A stretch of DNA of 64,000 nt. Source: Cyclina sinensis (lineage: Eukaryota; Mollusca; Bivalvia; Venerida; Veneridae). Shown here one piece after another: positions 38,601 through 50,600 of this stretch. Below the pieces are notes generated by a model that saw only the letters and a program-made list of their open reading frames with translations, searched no databases and was not told the DNA's origin. The stretch spans positions 40,748,627 to 40,812,626 of the forward strand of contig JAAONU010000013.1 of assembly GCA_012932295.1 (NCBI GenBank), in the 5' to 3' direction. The position numbers and the translations under genes were made by a program. Every line of letters starts with the position of its first letter. Position 1 is the stretch's first letter.

Positions 38601-41600
38601 GAGAATAATTTCAGATACAAGTTTGGAAGAATAAAAAAGAATGCCGACACACGCATTTACTATACATTATATATTTGAATGATACTATGAGATAGTGTAT
38701 GATTTGTACGATCAAATACCAAAGAAACGCAATATTCTTTAAAGAAGACACGGGTATATCTTTTTGATGTCTGCCAAAAAAAAGCCTTGAGCGTTGCTTT
38801 TTTTTAATTGATCAAATTGGTATGTTATCAACGTTCGTTGCTTCCAAAACCTCTACAGTACTACTACATAAAACTTATTCATGTCAAGTTGTATATTTCA
38901 AAAGTAGTCGGAGACATAATTTTTTCAATCTTCTACATACCATCGTCCCGGTAAGAGATAAAGCTTCACGAAGGGGTCAGAAAGCCCATTCAGGTCCATG
39001 GGTAACAAGTTCCTTGCCTGCAACACTCGTACCTTAAACTCACTTGCTTCCTCGTTATGACCTAATTGTAACTGAAAGCAAAATAGAACGAAGTCTTGTT
39101 ACTCGATTTATCTCCTTCTAAATAAGTGAAGAATCACTGGACAACTTATTCGCCCCCTTCATGGGGTTGTTGTTAGAGGTTGAATTTATACAAACTGAAT
39201 TCGTAATTAATCTTAACAAAATGTTACTGTAGAAATCTCAGACATGTATGTTGGGTTAGACCTTTGAGAGTTACTGATAAAGTCAACCTTTTATTTTCAT
39301 AAAATCCTGATGTCAAATTACTAAAAATGTTGTTTTGCTTGCAGTCGTTGATGCGTAACAGGAAAGACTAATAACGTTTTTAAAGAATTCAATGTAACCA
39401 TACGTATAAGTTCTTAACTCCCATTTTACGTATAAATGCTTCAAAATTAAACGTCTAATGAAATTATTGTTCTCTTAGACTGGCCAACAAATTTCTGTGA
39501 ATAAAATGACTGAATATATGCAATCTACAAAACTTGTAAACTAATCATTGCATTTTGTCCTGTCCAATTTGACTCGAGATATTTCATATATTATATAAGT
39601 TTTAATGTGTAGTTAAAAGGTAAGACAAGTTGTTTTACTTGTATGTCCCCCATCTGCCTGTTTCAGGAAAGACTAATAACGTTTTGTTTTTAAAGTAAGT
39701 ATAATCATACGTATAAGTTTTAAAACTCCCATTTTAGGTATAAATGCTTTAAAATTAAACTTCTAATGAAATTACTGTTCTCTTAGACTGGCCAACAAAT
39801 TTCTGTGGATAAAATGACTGAATATATGCAATCTACAAAACTTGTAAACTAATCATTGCATTTTGTCCTGTCCAATTTGACTTGAGATATTTCATATATT
39901 ATATATGTTTTAATGTGTAGTTAAACGGTAAGACAAGTTGTTTTACTTGTATGTCCCCCATCTGCCTGTTTCCTCTGCTAGTTCCCTTTGGTGACTGAAA
40001 AAAAGACAAACATAAAAAGATTTGATTTATATTTTTTCTGTTCTCTCTTTCAACCTTTTTAGAAATTTATAAATTCTGTCATATTAAAAGCGAAATTTTA
40101 ACATTAAAAAATAGAGAGACTGATTCTACCGCTCTGTCGATTGTTAAGGATATGTTAAGCTTTTTTCCGTAAATGTTTAACTTCTGCTAAAAACCATCTT
40201 GAATAATGATCTAGTCAATCAAAATAATATACAGATATAGCTGTAAGCAAGGAAGTCGTTACCTTACGTTACTCTAGTAATTCTACAAACAAGGAACAAA
40301 GGAAAATTTTGATTTGCGCATTACTATTTTAACTAGAATTTTAATACAGCAACTATATTTTCAACATAACACGGGAACAAAACGCAATATATTCTTTGAA
40401 TCTGTTTTCCTACTAAGATTTTACCAGATTCTCGGATCAATATTCTGAGAAACCTTTGGTTTCAAACTTGGGCACAATTCTCATGTTCTTACTTTCTTAA
40501 TTTCATCTTCGGACTTCCTGCGAGCTAATTCACTAGCTGATGCCGACAGCGCACGTTTTGATGGCCTCCTAGAGGGCGAAAGTTGTCTGTCGTCAACGCC
40601 AGCATGTTGAGACATTCGAATAAAATCGTCGAAAGAATTCGACTGCTGGTCGAGTTCTTTTTTCTTTTGTTCCGTTCGGTCGCTATACTGCTTTTCTAAT
40701 TTTGGTGGTGACGTTGGTGGGTTGACGTAATAGACTGGAGGTTCAAGAGACTTCACTGGTTTACTACGCGGCTGTGGTTTTGGAGGGATAGGTGTTGTTG
40801 ATTCGTTATTTTGTGTGCGATTCATACACTCGGATGACGATCGTGAAGTTTTCAATGCTTGTTCAGGAGAGGCAGTTTGTAGATGACCTTGACTTCCGTA
40901 TTGTGCACGGTTATTAGACGATTTCGTCACCACTCTTCTTTGAAGATGTGTTGGTGAAGAAACACACGCAGTGGCTTTTGAAATTACCCTTTTGTTACGT
41001 TTTTGGTCTGAGGAGGTTGAAGTGGGCTCCGACATCGGTGAACTACAGCCGGATGAGGCGCTGGCTGTGTTTGAGTCCTGCTGGGAAGAGGAATGTGACA
41101 TGCAGGGAGATTCGTCTTCTTCAATCCCTTCTAACGTTGCTGCCAACTGTTTCGGATCCACTCCCTGTTGCTGTGCAGGTCTACGCTTTATTTCTGTATA
41201 TTTAAAGGAAAATGCATTTCAGAAACAATTTCCTTGTACATGGACAGGTGTCACATTATCTTTTGCATTTGAAAAGGCTGACTGTTAGAATCTTATGTAA
41301 ATTCTATCTCAAGTTTGTACTTATTAAACTGGGTAATTATCAGAAATATTAGGTGCTGGTCTGGGCAATGTTCGAAGTCTCTCTACGTCTTCGTCCGCTA
41401 ACACTTCGTATAAAGTTGAACAAGGCAGTCTGGAGGACAATCAAATCCCCTTCCGCAGCGGACATGAATGTTTACTTCTTGACCTTTAACCAACCATGAC
41501 CTTGATGTTGTGCCATGCATATTATAAGCAAAAAGTCTCATGATAGTAATTTTTTGTGCCAGGTTATTTAAAGTCTTCCATAAAGTCAAAAAGTTATGGA

Positions 41601-44600
41601 GAACATTTAACCTTGACTTTTACATTAAACCTTGGGGGTAGCAACCTGGATGTTGGGTAAGCACATAGTGTCATAGTAGTGATCGTTTGTGCAAAGTAAG
41701 CCAAGTAAGTAAGTTATAGAGCAGACGTGAAATGTGGATATTTGACCTTTAACTGTGACCTTGACCTTGTGGGTAGCAACCCAATTATTACGCTCTGCAC
41801 ATCGTCTCATAATGGTGATCATTTGTGCCAAGTTATTTCAAAATTTTTCAGCGGTTTAAAAGTTATTGAGTGGACACGGAATGTAGACTTTTAACACTTG
41901 ACCTTTAAGTGTCACCTTGACCTTGAAGGCAGCAACCCTATTATTGTGCTCTGCACATCGTCTCATAATGGCGATCACTTGTGCCAAGTTATTTCAAAAT
42001 ATTTTCAGTGGTTCAAAAGTTATGGAGCGGACACGAAATGTAGACTTTTTAACACTTGACCTTTAAGTGTGACCTTGACCTTGGGGAAGCAACCCAATAA
42101 ATGCGCTCTGCATATCGTCTTATAATGGTGATCACTTGTGCCAAGTTATTTCAAAACATTTTCAGCAGTTTAAAAGTTATGGAGCGGACACGAATGTGTT
42201 ACGGACGGACGGACAGACAGACGGACGGACAGACGGACGGACTGACAGAAGGAGGCCATTCCTATAATCCCTTCCCCGCTTTGCGGAAGGGGATTAACAA
42301 ATCCTTACTTTTATTTATCTTTTTTTACTCTGAAGAAAATGTTTCGTATTTTATCTTTCGTACAGCTAATTGTATGAATCATGGTAAAGAACATGTGTCT
42401 ATCTAAAGAAATCACCTACCACTTTCTTCATCACTTTCGAGGTTGTCGTAAGAAGAATGGCAACTTGGTGCCTGCGCTGTTGTATCACCCATTACCTTCT
42501 TTGAAATCTGGCATCTGTAAAATAATACAAGTCTTGTTTTCATTAAAAAAAGTTTTCATATATTGCCTATAGTATGTTCTCTAAACACAAGATACAAAAT
42601 ACACATAGATAAAAAAAGACCGAAAAATGGGACTACTATCTTTAGACTAGATATTTTAAAATACAAGTAATTCAACAGAGTTACGAATCTTTACTCATAT
42701 TCTGCTCAAGAAAGCTACAACAACATAAATTCATGAGTAACGACCTTTTATTTTTATGCTCCCACAAAGTGGGAGCATATAGCGTTGCACTTGTCCGTCA
42801 GTCCGTACGACCGTACGATAATACGACCGTACGTCTGTACGTACGTCCCGAAATTTTGTGAACGCGAACCAGACGGCAGATTTTGCTTAAACTTTTAGGG
42901 ATGAACAACCTTAATGTGTAGATGATAGTAAAGGAAGGAATATTTGCTTCGACCAAATTTAACGGAATTATGGCCCTTTGTTGATTGTACGTCTGCACGT
43001 ACGTCCCGAAATTTTGTGAACGCAACTCCTCTTAAACCGGATGGCAGATTTTGCTTAAACTTTCAGGGATGAACAACCTTAATGTGTAGATGATAGTAAA
43101 GGAAGGGTTATGTTTTTTACGGGACCTGACACATCTGGAGTTTCTATACTTTAATCTGTAGTTAACTTTCATGTGTAACATTTTTTAAATTTTACCTGCT
43201 TACTTTAATATCAGCAACATGTAATTACTTGTGTGTCTCTTTTTTCGTCTTCGCTAATGTGATTCCTCATAGTACATAAATATTTACAACATTTCTATGT
43301 CGACTATTAAAAGAATAAGGAGGTCTTTTGTACTTGCGGCGTGGCTATCGGGTTAAAGTTTTAGGGCAAGCTTCTCATTTTCACTATTTCTTCCCTTTCT
43401 ACTGCAGATATTTGGTTCAAACTTGGCCGTAGACTGTGTCATTCCATCAAGGCCCATAACTCTGTTAAGCATTTTTATTAGTTATTCCCCTTTTAAGACT
43501 TTGAAAAATCTTTAATTTCAGGCTTTTATTATACCTTCAAGCACTAAGAATAGTCAAGCGTGCTGTCCATCCGACAGCCCTTGTTTCAGTATAAAATATC
43601 TAATTTTGAAATAAAAGAACAGCATTAATAATATACAAAACACCTCAATTCATTTGCAACTACAGAAAAAAATTGTTCCCCACCTACATCTTACATACAG
43701 AATATACATGCTCTTGTATATGAGCACTTATGCATAGTGGGGGCATCCGTGTCCTGTGGACACAGTTCTAGTTTTAATTGTATCAAATACAACAGATATC
43801 AAAGAAGATTTTAAATAATACGAAGTCATTCTTGGATAACTGCAAACAAATGAAGAGAAAACTGAGGAAGAAAACAAACAAGAGGGCCATGATGGCCCTA
43901 AATCGCTCAACTGAGTCTCACTGCTCATGTTACAAGTATCATTACTGGTTCTTATTGGTGTTCGTTGTGCGCAAGTTTGAATAAGTTTGCAATAAGTTTG
44001 AAGACTCTAGGGTGCAATGGTACTCAAATTTTTGGGCAGAAATAATTTTACTCTACAGGTCTCAGTGAACTGGACCTTTGACCTACAGACCCCAAAAACA
44101 CAAGGGTTCTTCTAATATAATTACCCCATGTAGTTTTAAGGTTCTGGGTGTAAAGGTACTCCAGTTACTGAGCAGAAATAGTTTTCACTGTACAGGTCCT
44201 TGTGACCGTGACTTTTGACAAACTGGCCCCAAATATGATAGGGTTCTTTTACTGAGTAAAGACAATCATCCTATTGAAGTCTGAAGACTCGGGGTAAAAT
44301 GGTAATCCAGTTACTGAGCCTAACCCTGTGAACTTAACCTTTGACCTATGGCCCCTAAAAACAATAGGGTTCTTCTAATACAATTATCCTATAAAGTTTG
44401 AAGGCTCTGGGTGTAATGGTACTACCGTTACTCTGCAGAAATACTTTTCACTCTACAGGTCCCTGAGACCCTGACCTTTGACCTACTAGCCCCAAAAACA
44501 ATATGGTATTTTTATTTAGTAAACGCAATCATCCTATGAAGTTTGAAGGCTCTGTGTGAACTGGTACTCCTGCTATTGAGTGGAAACGGTTTTCACTCTA

Positions 44601-47600
44601 GAGGTCCCTCTGACCTTGATATTTAATCTACTGTCCCAAAAAAAAATGGTTTTCTCTACTCAGTAAGGGCAATAACCCTGTGAAGTTTGAATGCTTTGGG
44701 TCAAGTGGTATTCAAGTTATTGAAAGGAAACGAAGTGTGACAGTCAGACAAACAAACAGACACCAATGGATAGGGCGAAAACAACATGTCTCCATCAGAA
44801 GGGCGGGATTGGGGGAGACATAACAACGAACAATTGAAGGTCGAGCCCTTTGGGTTTCAGAGCAGCAGAACAAACTTGATAAAGGTCCACTAGACAATGT
44901 TGCACACCAAATATCTAAATTCCAGGCCTTGTGGTTTCTGACGAGAAGATTTTAAAAGCTTTTACTATAAAACTCTATGTAAAATATGTGACCCCTGGGG
45001 CAGGGTCTTTTTAGACCCAGGAGCTATAATTTGAAAAAACTTTGTAAAGGTCCAATAGACAATGGTGTACACCAAATATTTGAACTCTAGGCTTTGTGGT
45101 ATCTGAAAAGAAGATTTTTTAAGTTTTTCCTATATAATTCTAGTGTAAAACATGTGACCCCTTGGGCGGGGCCTTTTTGACCCAGGTGCTATGATTTGAA
45201 CAAACTTGGAAGAGGTCCTCTAGACAATGCTACATACAAAATATCTAAGCTCTATTTCTTTTGGTTTATGATGTGAAGATTTTTAAAAGTTTTTCCTATA
45301 TAACTCTATGTAAAGAAGTGACCCCCAGGGGCAGGGCCTATTTTGACCCAGTGGCTATGATTTGAACAAAGTTAGAAGACGTCCACTAGACAATGCTACA
45401 CACCAATTACCTAAGCTCTAGGACTTGTGGTTTCTGACAAGAAGATTTTTAAGTTTCCCTATATAAATCTATGCAAAATCAACTGAGCCCTGTGATGGGG
45501 TTAGTTTTGACCTATGGTCATAATTTGAACAGACTAGGTAGAAGTCTACTAGATGATGCTTCATACCAAATATCTAAGTTCCAGACTCTGAGGTTTCGGA
45601 GAAGAAGATTTTTAAAGATCCAACTTTTGAAATCTACTTTTAGCTCCAGTGAACCAGAAATGCAATGGACCAGAACCATTTGAACAATCTTGGTAGAGCT
45701 TTATGCAAAGAACATGCCGGGCAAGTTTCATTAAATTTGGCCTAATGGTTTCAGAGGAGATGTCGTTTGAATGAAAAGTTGACGACGGACGGACTGACGG
45801 ACGGACGACGGACAACGACCGATCACAAAAGCTCACCCTGAGCACTCTGTGCTCAGGTGAGCTAAAAACACTAACAAAATACAAACAAATCGTGCAAGGT
45901 CAGAAAAACGTGTCTATCAATATACTTTCTAATTTGATCTAGGTTTCTTGTGATTGGTATTATTGTACACTTATATCGTTTAATAAAATAATGATGATAA
46001 CCTAACAAATTGATTTGGTACAATAGCGTTGAGATACATGACTCACGGTTTAATCACTAGCTCAACTTCGCCGTTTGGAGCTTGTGAAATAATTTGTTGC
46101 ACCTCTTCGTAAGATTTCCCTGTTAGCTCAATGCCATTCCATTCAAGTATCTGATCTCCTACAATAAACAATGCTCAATGATTTATATTTTTATTACTAG
46201 GTTTACATTATAAACTGAAATTTAATAAGGAAAGAATGCTCTGTGAAAAGGTTTTTGTATTTCAATCGTGATATTCAATTTTATACCTCACAAAATACCC
46301 ATACTTGGTTTCTAATACCTACAGAGTCAGTTATCTAACCACCATTCGTCTCAATGACTGGCTATGCTCAATGACTTAACTGCTTAAATTGATATACCAG
46401 TGGTAAATAAAATTGAATTAAAGTTATATACTTGATTTTCTTTTTCGATAAATTAGCAAAACTGATTCGATAATCATCAGTTCAGATTTATCAAAGTATT
46501 AATGATATGTATTTCTTTGTAATATATACTCATTTACTACTAAATCATACTCTAAAAGACCACATATTAGCTTGAATATTCATAGCCAGTTAAAAAAAAC
46601 AGGCTCTCTGTAATCTTAAAAAGTATTGTTTTCTTCAGTAAATCTTTTCCCGTGCGGTTATACATTAAGTCATACTGAAGTTCTAAATAAAGAAGATCTA
46701 AACCATTCTAATATCGGAGGCAAAATCACTTCTGTAAGTATTATTAGTAGGCACTGACTTAATCTACCTTCGTTCACCTCTCCATGTAACTGGTCTGCCA
46801 CACCGCCTTTATAGATGGTGGCTACAAATGCTCCCACATGGTTGGATCCAGGAATGGATTTTCCTCCTACAATCTTCATACCAACGCCGTTCCCAGGCCG
46901 ACCTATAAAGCAAGTTTAAGATACAAATATCTTCTTTTAAAGGTCAATTTCAATTTCTTTACAGTAATTGTGGAAGTTTTTACAGTTTATTAGTTTCTGA
47001 ACCCCTTGAGATTTTACTTGAATTTTAAGCGCTGGCAGTCAATTGGTATATTAAAGTTGGTATCTGTCTTTTTTATTTTAGCTTTAACTTTCAATAAGAT
47101 TTCAGAAAAAAACCAAAGGAAGCGTTTCTTAAACACGATTTCTGTAGGTCGATAAATAAAATAAATGCAGCGTTTATTATCACTGCTTCTTGAATTCAAT
47201 GTTTGCTCAGTCACTTAAACTTTTCAGTGGGTTGAACTTGCAAAATAATGAGAAACTAAGTCGTATTGATTACTATACTGTTCGCTATGCTTGTTAAACT
47301 AGTCAGAAAATGAAGAAAGTTTTGTAAGACACCTACGCTATAACAGTTATACAATGTGTGTCTTAAAATATCAGATAACATTTCTCGATCATTCAAAATG
47401 GAAAGATAACGCCCACAGCATCAACGAAAAGAAACACAAGGAAAACCTGGTGGATAGGATGTTTTTAAAAAATAAAGTACAACCCACATATTTTATGATA
47501 TCTTCATTGCTAAGTTATATATGCTTTCACATGGAGCGAGGTCTTCGGATCAAAGTTTTGTGATATATTTTCTGGAAAATAGTAGATTTGTTACTACCTA

Positions 47601-50600
47601 CAGCAATTGTTACTGACCTGTGTTCGTTTGGTTTTAGGTTCCATGTGCCTACATGAATGTTTCATTCTACAGCTAGATACTTACCTTTTCCGTACTTTTC
47701 CTTCGGATCTGTTGTCAGAAGAATTCTTTTTACCGACCCATCGTACTTCTTCGGTGCTGATGGCGGCGGCTTCATCAGGACAAAATATATATAAACTTTC
47801 TATATATAAGATATTTGAAACAATATTTCGAAAAAAGCCGCCTCACGAGAAAGTAAAAATATTTACACGTTTGCTTACCCTTAAATATGTTCATAGCAAA
47901 ACATATAAATATACAAAAATTCGTTATAAATATATCAAACACAAATTTTTCGTTTGTCATTAGACCGATTAATAACTTTGTTAGCGGCTTTCAATGCTTA
48001 GAGAGTGTCTCAAACACCAATTTGTTTATTTCTAACAGATGATGAAACAAGAACTGTCAATGTTAGATGACAATGCTCAAAAGTGGTGTTTTGACCTTTG
48101 AGCTGAGGACTAGTCATTTAAGGGTCAATCTCAAATAAATATAGCTAAATGGGAACGGGTTTATGTGTCCAAATATGAAATATATCCACCTACTAATAAG
48201 GAAGTTATGGCCAATGTTAAAGTATTTGGACAACTGGATCTTCAAGGTGAAAGTCATTCCATCGTCAAGTTCAAATAAATATAGGTCGGTAGAAAGGTCT
48301 TGTCCAAAGGTTGTTGTCTCTAAGTATGAAGTAAATTCACTTACTTATAAGGAAGTTATCGCCAATGTTTAAGTTTTCGGACAGACTGACGGACGGATGA
48401 AAGGACGGCCGGACTGACTGACGGACGGACAGTTCAAAAACTATATGCCTCCCTTCGGGGGTGAGGGCATAAAAAAGAAAAAAAATCCAACTGGGTTTAG
48501 CAGCTTTAAAGACGGTTTCAAAAGATTCTACCTGTTTCTTCCTCTCCAGTTGTTTGAGAATGGTCACGCCTCCTTCCATCAGGTGCTTCATGATTGGCTC
48601 ATCAGCGTCCACACTGTTGTCACTTTCTACACGATACATTCCGTTCATTAAATCTAGCAAATCACACATAAATGTAAGAAAGCATAACATTTTCTTAAAC
48701 TTAGTGCTTTTAAGACAACCATGCTTAAGTGCCTTTATAGTGTAGCACGCCCAACACAGTAAACAGCTATAAGATCAAATACCTCAGACATCTGATTAAC
48801 AACTAGAGGAGAATTTAACATGCTGAAACAGACTTTTTTATTAACGTAAGCCTTAGATATTGCCTGTATACAATCTAGGAATGTACTGCGCATTTATTTT
48901 TCAATGGCATGTAAAATATACATGTTTTGTCTTACCTTAATAACACAGTGAAAAACAACAAAATAAAAATATATATTTTCAAATACTTCTGCGTGACAAA
49001 CACTGGGTAATATTGCTCCTTAATGATTTGCTAAAAGTAGCAGTCATTCAGCTCAATACCTACAAATATTATCTGATATTTAAAAGTAAATATTCTAGTC
49101 CTGTTCATACAAAGTATATATTTGCATGATTACTGTAACTTATAGAAAATTTGTTTAAAAGATCCTACAAGTAAAGGTCATATCTTTATCAAGATAGACC
49201 CATATGTTTGTAACTGACTTATTTAACCAGTATACATATTTATCACATAATTTTGACATGCCGTTGTACTCCCTGTATAAATGTGCTGTAATTTACAAAC
49301 CTTCTACTCCAAGATTGAATTCAGCAGACACCGGGCGACTACCCGTTCCGATTTCATGAATGATTTTTCTTGATCTAGCTTTTACATCCGACAACAGTGG
49401 CATGGCCGGAGTTGCTACATGCGGAGGACTTGATTCCGTATCCGACATAGGTCTGTTGTTATTTTCTAAGTCAGCCTTCGAAATAGGCATATTTGGTAAT
49501 GTAGCACTACTACAAATACCTGTATCTCTACTCACATTAACATTACCCGTAGAATATGAATAAGAATCCAAGTTAGGTCTTATGGTCTGTGGAACAAAAG
49601 CACTCTTTTCACCAAATTCAGTACAATATAAATATGGAGAGGAAAATGAAGAAAGACCGTCTAGTCTTTGCCTCATGATTTCCTCTTGTTTATGAGCTAG
49701 ATACTCAGTTGAACTGTAACTAGTCTGGTTTTGAAAATTTGCTTTGGTTTGAATGTTGTCATCTTCATCGTCAATTGGTTTAATAATTCCTGTAGGAATA
49801 GGCCGCGGATGAATACACGAAGGAATGTTAATTCTGGCAGAAATTTCGTCACAGCTTTGAGCCAATTGCTTGTTTGTAGCACCTATACTTGAACGAGTTT
49901 CCTTCAATTGAGCTTCCCTTTCCGCTAATTGTTTTCTACGTTTTTCAATTTCAAATTGCAACTCTCGCCGTTTTACTTCTCGTTGTCGCGATTCCTCGTC
50001 TTCGGCATTTACTGGAAGGCTTCCATCGGAATGACTTGAAATTAATTGAGGTGATAGTTGTTTTGCTTTTCTGGAAGAAGTATCCAGTGTTTCGGATGAT
50101 TGAGCATGATGAGTGTAAAACATTTTGGCATAGTCAGAATGTTTAATTTTCTTACAAACTGCACTGTTTCCAATAATAGGTTCAGAACGGGCACTGTCTG
50201 TATCACTTATACCTGACTGAGAGCTATCATCAGCAGTTCTACAATTCCTATTATCATCGATCTTAACTATTTGAATCTCGGACTCAATATCTTTGTCTTC
50301 CTTGATTGGTGAAAATTTGGCGACCATGGGATCGGATGACTGTCTTTTGTGCCGTGCTCGTCTGTTTATCATTTGTGGAGAAGTTCTTGAGTTAGACGTT
50401 GTTCTTTTCTTACCGTTACTACCAGATGCTGACATATTTGACTTGCTTGATGCACCAATTCTTAGCTCACCTAGCTGAAACTTAAGTACACGAAGTTCTT
50501 CGATTTCGTCAATTTTTCTACGCCTACCTTCAGTTACTCTTCTAAGTTCGTCTTGAAGGCGTCTCTTCAATCCTTTCATTGCCTGTGTTATTGGTGCACC

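Larger units (their letters stand above)
42515..46046 (-). other. Intron between visible exons 9 and 10, largely repeats
   Basis: Contains the elements at 42751-43587 and 43880-45865 plus a solo end at 43738-43775 (GGGGGCATCCGTGTCC, loop TGT, GGACAC). Little unique sequence remains. Confidence 0.8.

Noticed and set aside
41194..41200. TATACAG acceptor as the start of exon 12
   Set aside because: It has the best sequence, but its phase is incompatible with every possible end of exon 11. Kept only as an alternative.
40948..41288. Plus-strand ORFs of 85 and 105 codons
   Set aside because: They lie antisense to visible exon 12, whose protein is clearly Piccolo-like; they are shadows.
46047..46902. 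RIM (unc-10) as the family name
   Set aside because: The PDZ, the VDPKQLAA linker and the C2A calcium ligands fit Piccolo/Fife better; only the finger is RIM-like.
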